DNA of 64,000 nt from Candidatus Nitronauta litoralis (lineage in GTDB: Bacteria; Nitrospinota; Nitrospinia; Nitrospinales; Nitrospinaceae), in assembly GCA_015698285.1 (NCBI GenBank), contig CP048685.1:1550001-1614000 (forward strand). Reading direction: 5' to 3'. This document shows positions 1 through 7,585 of this stretch, piece after piece. Both the position numbers and the translations under genes were made by a program. Position 1 is the stretch's first letter. Each line of letters opens with the position of its first letter. Under the pieces are notes generated by a model. That model was not told where the DNA came from. It ran no database searches and saw only the letters and a program-made list of their open reading frames with translations.

Positions 1-1585
1 GGCAAAGGCCACCATCCTCCAGTTTCACCGGAATCTTTCGGACCGCGAGATGGAGCGTGCCTGTGCGTTCGATATCGAGATCAAGTTTGCATTAGGGTTA
101 CGGCTGGACGAACGCCCGTTCGATCACTCTTCTCTCGGCGACTTCAGAAAACGCCTTTTAGAACATGAGAAGGAGAAGGAAGTCTTCGACAAACTCCTCG
201 ATAAACTGGTCAAGGAGGGATTGATCGGCCGGAATGAAATCCAGCGCATCGATGCGACGCACGTGATCGCGGATATCGCGCTTCCCACCATGACGGTGCT
301 GGTGAAGAAGGGGGTGCGGAACGTGCTGATCCCGCTGAAGAAGAAACATCCGAAACTATACCAATCACTTGGCAAAAAGATCACGGTGGAGGAGTACGAT
401 CACCGCAAGGTGGACCATGAAGTGGATGGTCGTCTGGATTTTGCGGCCAAGGAGAAGAAACTGGTGGAGGTGGTGACTGATGCCCGGACAGTGCTTCGCA
501 AGGCCGAGTCCGTTAAAGGTGACAAGAACCTTTCGAAATCCGTCGAAATGCTGAAACGTATATTGAGGGAACACATCACCGAAGATGAGAACAACCAGCC
601 TAAAGAGAAAGTGCGCAAGGAGAAGCCCGCCGACTTGCTGGTGTCACCGGTCGATCCCGATGCACGCTTCGGCGCGAAGTCGAAGACGAAGAAGTTCCAC
701 GGTTACAAGGCCAATATCACCGAGACCGTCAACAGCCGCTTCATCACCAGTGTGCAGGCAACACCGGGAAACAAGCGCGACGGATCGGTGACGGTGCAGT
801 CAATAGAAGAACAAAAGCCGCACCGTCTCAAGCCGGAGAAACTGATCGGCGACACGGCATACAGCGACGGAGGATATAGAAAAGCGCTCAAGGAACACGG
901 CACGGAACTGGTCGCGCCCCTGCGGATCATGAACAACATCACGCGAGCCGTGTATCCGAAGTCGATGTTCGATTATGACGCGAAGAAGAACACGCTGACG
1001 TGTCCTGCCGGTGTGACGATCAAGCAGAGTTTTCACGATTACCAGAAGGACGTACGGATGTTTCACTTTCCCCTGACAAAGTGCGGCCCATGCGAGCACC
1101 TGTCAAAATGCACAAAAGCAAAAGAGAAACGGCGTGTGGTGGGGATCGGTCCTGCGCACCAGGAACTGAGAGACGCGGAAGTTTATAACAAGACTGATCA
1201 GTTCAAGGAAGACATGAAACTCCGGCAGGCGATCGAGGGAAAACTGTCCGAGATGAAGCGGTATCACGGGCTGACGCGGGCCAGGTATCGGGGACTAAAC
1301 AAGATGAAGCTTCAATGTTACTTCACGGCGGTTGCGGTGAATATCAAACGATGGATCAAGTTGGAGATGGAGAAACTGAAAGTCCAGTCCGATCCCGCAC
1401 CGACGTGATCCCTATAATATAAAACTGGAGTCAGCTTATTAATATAAGAAGCAAACGAAGCAAAGGAGGTGAAACCGAGGGACTCAGGGAGAACAGGACA
1501 GGCCGAGGCTGAAATCATGTGCCCCGGCACACCCAAAACTCCCGATCACTCCACGCCAGGACTGCACTATCCGGGGTTTTCAGAC
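1..1585 (+). mobile_element. Right-hand part of an IS1182-like insertion sequence
   Basis: The transposase stop at 1408 is followed by about 175 bases with no other gene. RHS core coding sequence resumes near 1586. The GGGGTTTTCAGACGG just before that point is the best guess for the terminal inverted repeat, but the left end is outside the window, so the IR and the target duplication cannot be checked. The right border is good to about 10 bases at best. Confidence 0.5.
2..1408 (+). CDS. IS1182-type DDE transposase, 5' end outside the window
   Basis: Cut-and-paste transposase of an insertion sequence. The frame is open from base 2 without a stop, so the Met at 50 is internal and the true start lies left of the window. 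Counting from that Met, the likely catalytic triad is D68 (IDATH), D268 (GDTAY) and E396 in an E-x-K-L-S-E-M-K-x-Y-H-G stretch. A Cys-rich insert (CGPC, C near 350-360) and the C-terminal GLNKMKL/NIKRW pattern are typical of IS1182-family enzymes. No frameshift is visible, so it may be active. The gene lies directly upstream of a decapitated RHS gene, which suggests the element inserted into it. Confidence 0.88.
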   Translation, partial: AKATILQFHRNLSDREMERACAFDIEIKFALGLRLDERPFDHSSLGDFRKRLLEHEKEKEVFDKLLDKLVKEGLIGRNEIQRIDATHVIADIALPTMTVLVKKGVRNVLIPLKKKHPKLYQSLGKKITVEEYDHRKVDHEVDGRLDFAAKEKKLVEVVTDARTVLRKAESVKGDKNLSKSVEMLKRILREHITEDENNQPKEKVRKEKPADLLVSPVDPDARFGAKSKTKKFHGYKANITETVNSRFITSVQATPGNKRDGSVTVQSIEEQKPHRLKPEKLIGDTAYSDGGYRKALKEHGTELVAPLRIMNNITRAVYPKSMFDYDAKKNTLTCPAGVTIKQSFHDYQKDVRMFHFPLTKCGPCEHLSKCTKAKEKRRVVGIGPAHQELRDAEVYNKTDQFKEDMKLRQAIEGKLSEMKRYHGLTRARYRGLNKMKLQCYFTAVAVNIKRWIKLEMEKLKVQSDPAPT

Positions 1586-2019
1586 GGTATCATGTCCTAA
1601 ATGACCCAATTAATTCTACTGACCCATTAGGTCTTTTTCAAATGTGCCACAGAGATCTAATGATACCCTTTCCCTATGCAAGACATTGTTTTGTAAGATT
1701 TCAGGACGGGTCCACATTAAGCTATGATCCTACAGGGGTTGGTTCGGATCCAGACCCCAACCAGGATGGGTTGACTTGCACGGCACCAAAGGAGCCCGAA
1801 AAGGATGATTGTATTAAAAGGGCCATGGAAAATTGCCAAGGACCAAATTATAGCTTTACTAGGTTCAATTGCTGTCACTGTGCGGAGGAAGCCATGAAAG
1901 AATGTGGCACCTCAATTGGAATAAATGAATGGCCCAACTGGCCTATTAATCCTGGCCCCCAACCAGGTGAGCCTGGTTATAGTCCATTTCCAATATATGA
2001 CTCAAGTTTAGGAAATTGA
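1519..2019 (+). pseudogene. C-terminal tip of an RHS-repeat protein with a toxin-like domain (5' part lost)
   Basis: The frame contains the RHS core-end signature VLNDPINSTDPLGL (residues about 25-40), after which RHS proteins carry a variable C-terminal toxin. Everything upstream of the signature comes from IS flanking DNA, and no Shine-Dalgarno precedes the ATG at 1519, so this is a truncated gene. The tip of about 125 residues has RHCFVRFQDG and later FNCCHCAEEAMKECG. A His strand followed by a Cys helix is the order seen in permuted papain/NlpC-like enzymes, so a cysteine peptidase or amidase toxin is possible; this is inference. The downstream membrane protein starts one base after the stop, as expected for an immunity gene. 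RHS origin is fairly sure, enzyme class is not. Confidence 0.6.
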
Positions 2020-2020
2020 A

Positions 2021-2419
2021 ATGAAAATTTTGGAATCATCATGGTGGTTGGGTTTTATGTTAATTATTTTTTTTTTGATAATGGGTAACCTAGCCGCTAT
2101 TTTTAATGGATACCAATTCAACCGATTTGGATTGAATAGAGATTTTGTTCTAATTTTAGTGTGGATATTACCTGCTTTGGCTTCTTTCCTGGCCGTTTTT
2201 AAATCTAAAGGTGGAAACATCTTATTAGGCTTATCTTTTATACCAATAATTAGTTTTTCAGGTCCTACTGTGCATTTTATATTAGGGGAACTAGGCATAA
2301 TTATTGACTTGATTGGTTTGGAAGGGGTAAAGGTTGTTTTTCAAATGTATTTAATGCTTAGTTTATTAACTATAGGTATAGGGTCAACCTTAGGAAAATT
2401 ATTGAGAAAAAAGAATTAA
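2021..2419 (+). CDS. Small four-helix membrane protein, possible immunity protein of the RHS tip
   Basis: This 132-residue protein is very hydrophobic, with about four predicted transmembrane segments (near residues 9-29, 44-62, 66-90 and 106-125) and a basic C-terminus (LLRKKN). The ATG follows the RHS tip's stop by one base, so the two were translationally coupled. Toxin-immunity pairs downstream of RHS cores commonly have this arrangement, and membrane immunity proteins are known for effectors acting in the envelope. I recognise no family. The role is inferred from position only. The AT-rich composition matches the RHS tip and differs from the flanks, consistent with joint transfer. Confidence 0.6.
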   Translation: MKILESSWWLGFMLIIFFLIMGNLAAIFNGYQFNRFGLNRDFVLILVWILPALASFLAVFKSKGGNILLGLSFIPIISFSGPTVHFILGELGIIIDLIGLEGVKVVFQMYLMLSLLTIGIGSTLGKLLRKKN

Positions 2420-2430
2420 AATAAAATTTT

Positions 2431-2448
2431 TGGGTAAAGTTTTACCCA
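2431..2448 (+). terminator. Stem-loop after the membrane protein
   Basis: TGGGTAAA (2431-2438) pairs with TTTACCCA (2441-2448) directly downstream of the stop at 2419, preceded by an A/T-rich run. The downstream T-tract is weak, so this is a plausible but not classic intrinsic terminator. Confidence 0.45.
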
Positions 2449-2599
2449 TTATCAAGATCCGTGTTAAAGAATGGGTGGGCCTCATGTTGCTAGCAAATCA
2501 TTCTACTGGAAGTTGTTTTTTCTAAACAGGCTGGTGCTGTCTGTTAAGGGTACTGGTTTTCGCTTTAGTTAATGTCGTCCTTTGACGGATACGCATCAA

Positions 2600-3154
2600 T
2601 CACCCAAAATAATCCATCGGCACCTTGAATTTCAATGTGGCTCCCAGGAGGGACTGGTTCACGTAAAAATCGTGTTCTGCTGATAAACGCTCAAAAGTCC
2701 GCCAGTGCATTCCCCTGGGTTTTAATCCATTGCCGTTCAATATTCCAGGTTCCCATCCCAGCCGATCTCGAATCTTGTCTGCCCGCCCGGTTGCCCGATC
2801 CATTTCGTTCTCCATCTGACTGGTATAAAGCACTTGATTGCATTGTCTGCAGGCAAATATTCCTGCACTGTATAAAATGGCTACACGTCGCCTGCACCCC
2901 TGAACCGGACAGAGGAACCACGGTCGTTTTCCTCCATAATTGCAATGCGTCCAGTCCAGATATACCGGGTAACTTTCTTTCTTCCATTCGTCACCTGATT
3001 GCCGATGTTTATAATTAAGGATGACATGGTTGTCTTTCACATGAACCTCAATATTGTTTCTCACTTCCCCGCCTCTGGACCAGGTCACTCGAAAGTTCTG
3101 ATGGGCGGTTAACCAGCCCTCTCGGTGCCAAAGCCTGATATCAATCTGCAACAA
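2600..3154 (-). CDS. Conserved hypothetical zinc-ribbon protein (about 184 residues)
   Basis: It resembles a widespread bacterial family beginning IDxRxWHREG, with a central zinc-ribbon of CPVQGCRRRVAIL and CRQCNQVLYTSQ (four Cys in two knuckles, about residues 87-115) and a conserved KPRGMHWRTFERL block near 148. Function is unknown to me; the metal-binding core and basic charge suggest nucleic-acid contact. The only start in frame is TTG at 3154, because an in-frame stop lies just upstream, and no good Shine-Dalgarno is visible. The start is therefore uncertain. It is transcribed away from the RHS remnant. Confidence 0.7.
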   Translation of the reverse strand: MLQIDIRLWHREGWLTAHQNFRVTWSRGGEVRNNIEVHVKDNHVILNYKHRQSGDEWKKESYPVYLDWTHCNYGGKRPWFLCPVQGCRRRVAILYSAGIFACRQCNQVLYTSQMENEMDRATGRADKIRDRLGWEPGILNGNGLKPRGMHWRTFERLSAEHDFYVNQSLLGATLKFKVPMDYFG

Positions 3155-3246
3155 GTCATCGGTGGTATAAAGGAGTCAAAGTTTTATTTGACTATTAGAT
3201 TGAAGGTTGCTGAATATTTTTTAAGTCATGCTTCGATTAGCCTCAT

Positions 3247-3705
3247 TCAAATCTCGTGGGAGAATTCAATCTCCACGGCTTCGACCTGAAACTGGTCTTT
3301 TGAATTGAGTTGAATTTTTTCTTCAGACTGGGAATCCGAGCCGTTGCTCAAAAGCAATTTAACCGCACGCAAACTTTTATCGTGTTTCAAGCGATCCCAG
3401 ATTTCACGGTGTTGTTCATGGGGCAGCACAACAATATTGGAAATATGCCAGTCGCCGTATTCCTCGAGCACCTGGGCTCGACCAACGCAATTTTCTGAAT
3501 CGTATTTCAGTTCGGGATCATCCGTGGAATCTGCCAGGCGTACTGTTCCTCCTGCCTGAGACAGGGGTTGCACTCCCCCCAGGCTGACATTGTGATTTAC
3601 ACATTTTAAACGTCCGTCCAGGATGATCCGGTTTTCTACGTGGTCGGCGCTCACCTCGGTGGACTGCCGGATGCGTTGCACTTCAAGGCTTAATACGATG
3701 TTCAT
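3247..3705 (-). CDS. Hypothetical protein, 152 residues
   Basis: I do not recognise this protein. It is soluble and acidic, with alternating hydrophobic residues suggesting beta-strands (MNIVLSLEVQRIR, NRIILDGRL, WHISNIVVLP, VEAVEIEFS), and no signal peptide or membrane segment. It has a lone NCVG motif near 76-79 but no metal-binding pattern. The ATG at 3705 has GGGAGAAG a few bases upstream. The gene lies between two zinc-ribbon proteins on the same strand, with gaps of about 50-90 bases. Confidence 0.6.
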   Translation of the reverse strand: MNIVLSLEVQRIRQSTEVSADHVENRIILDGRLKCVNHNVSLGGVQPLSQAGGTVRLADSTDDPELKYDSENCVGRAQVLEEYGDWHISNIVVLPHEQHREIWDRLKHDKSLRAVKLLLSNGSDSQSEEKIQLNSKDQFQVEAVEIEFSHEI

Positions 3706-3756
3706 AAACTTCTCCCAAATACAATTCTTAGACTATCCCCGGCATCCAGATATTAA

Positions 3757-4032
3757 TCACTTGTCCTTTTGTTTTCCCAAAGTGCCTGGTAAAACCCGAT
3801 AAGCCAGGCGACCGCTCTCAACCATAGGCATTCCAAGTGAGGTGCCACATCCGCTACAATGGAGAGGTGGTAATTCGTTTTTGCTTCCCGCACTTTTTAA
3901 TCTTGCCAATTCCAAAGGCTCTACAACACGGTCCAGGTAAATGCGGATCAGTTTTCCTGAACCGGATTTTTTGTATCGCAGAACGCTGGCGGAGCAATGG
4001 CGGCAGATCAGGTTGAGAACTCGGCTTGGCAT
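3757..4032 (-). CDS. Small zinc-ribbon protein, 91 residues
   Basis: Two CxxC knuckles (CRHC near residues 10-13 and CSGC near 59-62) frame a basic middle part, the typical zinc-ribbon layout of about 50 residues. The C-terminus is lysine-rich. Function is unknown; RNA or protein binding is the usual role of such small ribbons. It is the first gene of a possible leftward group 4032-2600. The upstream side is a repeat-dense gap, so its promoter may lie in or next to repeats. Confidence 0.6.
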   Translation of the reverse strand: MPSRVLNLICRHCSASVLRYKKSGSGKLIRIYLDRVVEPLELARLKSAGSKNELPPLHCSGCGTSLGMPMVESGRLAYRVLPGTLGKQKDK

Positions 4033-4056
4033 AAAATAAGTATAAAGCCTTTTGCA

Positions 4057-4189
4057 GGAGATCTTTGCATAAAGGATAAATCAAAAGCAAAGGCGAGATT
4101 CTTCAGCCCTATGGGCTTCAGAATGACAGTTCGATGCCGAATTTGTCATCCTTAGCTTAGAGCCCGTCCTGAGCCTGTCGAAGGGAAGG
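4057..4189. repeat. Dispersed-repeat debris next to the MITE-like element
   Basis: GGAGATCTTTGCATAA at 4057-4072 is a one-mismatch direct copy of the terminal repeat at 4190. It is followed by GAGATTCTTCAGCCC...CAGAATGACA (about 4093-4128) and CCTGAGCCTGTCGAAGGG (about 4168-4185), both of which look like intergenic repeat cores seen in many bacterial genomes. No coding potential is visible in this stretch. Confidence 0.5.
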
Positions 4190-4257
4190 GGAGACCTTTG
4201 CATAACCTGAAATTCCAGGTGAGGTTCTTTGAAGACAAGGAGAAGGAAACGACTTTT

Positions 4258-4279
4258 CCCTCCCCTGTTTAGGGGAGGG
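4258..4279. repeat. GC-rich palindromic repeat, host copy 1
   Basis: CCCTCCCC, a six-base loop, then GGGGAGGG forms a perfect 8-bp stem, followed by GCGGGAGGGG. The architecture (C-run, TT/AA-type loop, G-run, spacer, further G-run) matches the six prophage copies listed further on, but with a different stem sequence. Confidence 0.6.
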
Positions 4280-4315
4280 TGCGGGAGGGGTATAGATTAC
4301 AACCCCCCCCCCGTA

Positions 4316-4339
4316 CCCCCTCCTTGATTAAGGAGGGGG
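4316..4339. repeat. GC-rich palindromic repeat, host copy 2
   Basis: CCCCCTCCTT and AAGGAGGGGG flank a four-base loop (GATT), a perfect 10-bp stem. A C-run with the sequence CCCCCGTACCCCC precedes it. It has the same element style as copy 1, in the opposite arrangement, and is nested inside the MITE-like element. Confidence 0.6.
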
Positions 4340-4516
4340 GCAGAGCAAAAAAGGCATTTTTCTTCTTGAGTTAGTTTTTTTCTGACTTACGCAAAGGTCT
4401 CCTTTTTAAAGGAGCTATTTCAACCCCTCATGCAATAAAGGTTTTTTCAGGAAATGCCGTATATATAAGGAAAGAAAATTTCCACTCAATCAAGAAAAGC
4501 TTACAGGAGCCTTGGC

Positions 4517-5584
4517 ATGGGTAATCCGCAAACAGCAAAATCCACAGAAGCCGAAGAAGAAATCCGTCAATCCATGGAAACCGTTCTAAAGGCCCGGTGT
4601 CAGGCATTTGGAGCGCCAGTGGCAATAGTCGGTACTCAATCGGCTGCTGTCCTTCTTCTAAACGTTTTGCAAAATGCTGATATTCCCTTGGCCGGTATTT
4701 ATGAAAAAAGCCCTCATCCTGCAGAGTTTCAAGGTCTGGAAGTCCGGCCCCTGGAAAGCTTGAGTGAAGTGGACCCCAAAACGGTTGTTGTCGTCGCATC
4801 CTCGGCCTCTTCAATTGAACTGGAAGATACACTCACCCGAATCAGCTCGGTATTTAAGGGCCAGTTGCTTTGCCTGGAGCATCTACTGGATTTGCCGGGT
4901 CTGTTCCAGGCTTTGGAAACTGCTCTGGACTACAAATACGGTTCTCATATTCTGGATGAATGGGCAAAACAAATGAACGAGGCGCCCAGTCACTGGCCGC
5001 ATATTCCGGATGGATTTTCTGTGGAAGGCAAAACGGTTCTGGAGTTTGGACCCTTCGAGGGCCATTTTTCTATGATGCTGATGTCGCAGAAACCAAAACG
5101 CGTCATCGGGCTTGAAGGCAGACCAGACAATTTCGCAAAGGTGGCATTATTGAAAGCTTATCTGGACTGGTCCAACTACACCTTGCGCTTTGGCGACATG
5201 CATTTGTTTCCGTCCCTGGTTCCAGAAGCGTTGGATGTGATTTTCTGCTCGGGCGTGCTTTACCATTCCGAGAAACCCTGGTGGTTCCTGAAATCCTGCA
5301 TGGAGAAATGCGACACGATTATTATTTCCGGTCACGTTTCTTCAGAGCATTCCAAAAAACCGCAACGTTTTCAAAAGGTGGGTCTGGAAAATGGGAATTT
5401 TGAATTCGAAGTGTTTGCAGAAGGTGGAGACAATCTCTCCGGCCTGTCCCAACACAGCCTCTGGTTTAAGGAAGAAGATTTAATATCGTTTGTGAATCAT
5501 CATGGATTTCAATATGAAAAGTATCGCGAGTGGGTGAATCCGCATGGCCTCTGGATTTGCAGCCTTCTTACTCGAAAACAGTAA
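4517..5584 (+). CDS. Two-domain SAM-dependent methyltransferase
   Basis: Residues about 20-115 form a Rossmann-like domain (VAIVGTQSAAVLLLNVL, then VVVVASSAS), like those attached to some sugar or small-molecule methyltransferases. Residues about 165-350 are a class I methyltransferase: motif I VLEFGPFEGHFS (about 174-185), an acidic residue after beta-2 (IGLEGR), and VIFCSGVLYHSEKPWWFL matching the post-I/motif IV region of Methyltransf_11-type enzymes. The substrate is unknown. The ATG at 4517 follows TTACAGGAGCC, a good ribosome site. It stands alone, convergent with the TPR pair. Confidence 0.75.
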   Translation: MGNPQTAKSTEAEEEIRQSMETVLKARCQAFGAPVAIVGTQSAAVLLLNVLQNADIPLAGIYEKSPHPAEFQGLEVRPLESLSEVDPKTVVVVASSASSIELEDTLTRISSVFKGQLLCLEHLLDLPGLFQALETALDYKYGSHILDEWAKQMNEAPSHWPHIPDGFSVEGKTVLEFGPFEGHFSMMLMSQKPKRVIGLEGRPDNFAKVALLKAYLDWSNYTLRFGDMHLFPSLVPEALDVIFCSGVLYHSEKPWWFLKSCMEKCDTIIISGHVSSEHSKKPQRFQKVGLENGNFEFEVFAEGGDNLSGLSQHSLWFKEEDLISFVNHHGFQYEKYREWVNPHGLWICSLLTRKQ

Positions 5585-5599
5585 CGGAAAACATTTTAT

Positions 5600-5938
5600 T
5601 TATTCTTTGGGGTTATCATATTTCCTTTTTAATTTTTTAACCAGGTTTGTCGCGGTCGACACTTTTCTCGCATCATTTTCCACCTGGAATAGCTTTAAAG
5701 CTTTAGCCGCATGATCCAGGGCCCGATCCCCTTCTTTCAATTCATCCAGCACCAATGCCAGGTTAAAATGTGTCGCCGGTTTTTCTGGATTGAATTCAAG
5801 GGATTTTGAAAACTCCTGTGCGGCACTCTCGAAATTTTTATCCTTTCGAAACTGCCAGGCGTTTCGAAAATGCGCCTCCGCAGGTTCGGAGGGTTCGGGT
5901 CGCTTGTATTGCTCAAATGGGTTTTGTGAGTCGCTCAT
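5600..5938 (-). CDS. Small TPR protein, 112 residues
   Basis: Residues about 21-95 form two to three tetratricopeptide helices (AWQFRKDKNFESAAQEFSKS, then PATHFNLALVLDELKEGDRA). It has no signal peptide or membrane segment, so it is a cytoplasmic protein-protein adaptor. Its ATG overlaps the stop of the upstream TPR membrane protein by one base (TAATG), so the two are co-translated and probably act together. Its partner proteins are not evident from the neighbourhood. Confidence 0.75.
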   Translation of the reverse strand: MSDSQNPFEQYKRPEPSEPAEAHFRNAWQFRKDKNFESAAQEFSKSLEFNPEKPATHFNLALVLDELKEGDRALDHAAKALKLFQVENDARKVSTATNLVKKLKRKYDNPKE

Positions 5939-6903
5939 TATTTTTCCTTTGTATCGCTTTTGGCGATGTCTTCAGTTCTGATTTTAAATTTTTCCAGATA
6001 CAACTTCTTCTGGTGGCGTGTTTTTCCCACCCAGTGTTCGTTGGCATTTGCCCGGTACAGGGCTTCTGCTTTTTCGACGTGCTCAATGGCCTTGGATATG
6101 TTTTTTTGCTTGAAATAAACAACGGACAAATTAAAGTGCGCCGCAGGATAATCCGGATCAGCTTCCAGCGCCGCTTTTCCTGCCAGCAATCCTCGTTTGA
6201 ACTCTTTTTGTTTAATGTAAACTGACGACAATTGCGTCCAGATAACAGGGTTTTTGGGGTCAAGGCGAGCCGCCTGTTTGAGCACGGCCAACGCATCCTT
6301 CAGGCTATTCTGACGTAAATATATTTTCCCAACCGTGAGATAGCCCAGACTTTCCTTGTCATCAAGTTTGATTGCGTACAATGATTTTTTCAAAGCCTCT
6401 TCAAATTGGGCATCCTGAAAAAGGGCAAGTCCGACTACGGCGTGTGCCAGTCCCCTGTTCTCATCAATCTTAAGGGCACGCTCCGCAAGCTTTTTAGCAG
6501 CAGGATAGCGCGCCCCCTTGACATGCAAACGTGCTGAAGCCAGAAGGAGTTCAATATTTTCCGGATCTGAATCCACCGCCGGACCCAACGCGTCCAACGC
6601 ATCTTTCAGAAGACCTTGATCGAGTAAAAGCTGTACCGATTCTGGAAGCGGGTTCTTTTGTACTTCCTCAACAACTTCAGGCTCCTCGTTCCCTTCGGGC
6701 CCACCCGCCTTGAAGTAATAGGAAGTCCCCGCAGCAATCACCGCAATAAATACAATTCCGGCAATCATTAATGCCTTGATGGTTTTTTTACTGAGCTTTT
6801 TCTCTTTGGCGGGAGGAGCGGCTTTGGGTTTGGCGGCGGCCGATTTTTTTCTCGGCGGGTTTTTTCCTGGAGCCTTCGCTTTTGAAGTATCGGCTTTACT
6901 CAT
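5938..6903 (-). CDS. Membrane-anchored TPR protein, 321 residues
   Basis: The Lys/Ala/Pro-rich cytoplasmic head (residues 1-43) is followed by one transmembrane segment (about 44-66, ALMIAGIVFIAVIAAGTSYYF). After a short acidic linker come about five or six TPR units (about 90-300), recognisable by repeated A-x-L..A.A..P...A spacing. With a positive N-terminus inside, the repeats face the periplasm. Such proteins scaffold envelope or secretion complexes. It is co-transcribed with the small TPR gene, which it overlaps. No catalytic domain is visible. Confidence 0.75.
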   Translation of the reverse strand: MSKADTSKAKAPGKNPPRKKSAAAKPKAAPPAKEKKLSKKTIKALMIAGIVFIAVIAAGTSYYFKAGGPEGNEEPEVVEEVQKNPLPESVQLLLDQGLLKDALDALGPAVDSDPENIELLLASARLHVKGARYPAAKKLAERALKIDENRGLAHAVVGLALFQDAQFEEALKKSLYAIKLDDKESLGYLTVGKIYLRQNSLKDALAVLKQAARLDPKNPVIWTQLSSVYIKQKEFKRGLLAGKAALEADPDYPAAHFNLSVVYFKQKNISKAIEHVEKAEALYRANANEHWVGKTRHQKKLYLEKFKIRTEDIAKSDTKEK

Positions 6904-7164
6904 AAGGCCTGGGCCCGAATGTAAAATTAAAAAAAGATTTGCTGGAATGCTTCATCTGTCAGAAATAAAAACCCAGAACCACCTGACATGATATATTGTG
7001 CCATATCTGAAAAATTCGGGCATTTCAGGACAATACCTGATTAAGTTCCAAGCGGCCAGAACCTTTTTTATTTTAAAGCCAGTTCAGGTTGTCTAATCAT
7101 TAAATAGTATTGCACCCTGAATTTATTGTAATTAGGGGTTTATTTTTTGTAAAGGCCAACCGGC

Positions 7165-7584
7165 ATGAAACAATTCACCCATCGGTTTACAACTCACACC
7201 GAACGGCGAGGACTTTACAACATCAACCGGGAAATTACGGACTGGGCTCAAAACCAGGGGTTGAATACAGGACTATTGACCGTTTTCGTCCAACACACAT
7301 CCGCATCGCTTATGATCCAGGAAAACGCAGACCCCGATGTACTGACGGATCTCAATGCATTTTTCGAACGGATCATTCCGGATGGAGATCCGCTTTATCT
7401 CCATTCAGCGGAAGGACCGGACGATATGCCAGCACATATTCGATCGGCATTGACTCAAACCCAGCTATCGATTCCATTGACTGATGGAAAGCTCGGACTG
7501 GGGACCTGGCAGGACATTTATTTGTTCGAGCATCGAACCTTTCCTCACACACGTTCAATCCTGCTGCATTTATTTGGGGATTAA
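7165..7584 (+). CDS. yjbQ: YjbQ/UPF0047 family protein
   Basis: The 139 residues match the whole UPF0047 (YjbQ) family, including VFVQHTSASLMIQEN (about 41-55), the HSAEGPDDMPAHIRS block (about 79-94) and the GTWQDIYLFEHR segment (about 112-123). Family members carry weak thiamine-phosphate synthase activity and bind a metal through conserved His; the in vivo role remains vague. The ATG at 7165 has AAAGG eight bases or so upstream. It is followed after one base by the flavoprotein fusion, so the two probably form an operon. Confidence 0.85.
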   Translation: MKQFTHRFTTHTERRGLYNINREITDWAQNQGLNTGLLTVFVQHTSASLMIQENADPDVLTDLNAFFERIIPDGDPLYLHSAEGPDDMPAHIRSALTQTQLSIPLTDGKLGLGTWQDIYLFEHRTFPHTRSILLHLFGD

Positions 7585-7585
7585 T

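Larger units (their letters stand above)
4190..4402. mobile_element. MITE-like element, 213 bp, with near-perfect 16-bp terminal inverted repeats
   Basis: GGAGACCTTTGCATAA (4190-4205) is inverted at 4387-4402 (TTACGCAAAGGTCTCC), 15 of 16 matching. The interior has no ORF but holds two GC-rich palindromes. Ends beginning GGAGACCTTTGC recall IS5-type termini from memory, so a non-autonomous derivative of such an element is plausible. No target-site duplication is evident by eye. Confidence 0.6.

Noticed and set aside
7484-7585. Upstream extension of the flavoprotein frame
   Set aside because: It lies within yjbQ; the Rossmann strand starts at ATG 7586, so the extension is a shadow.
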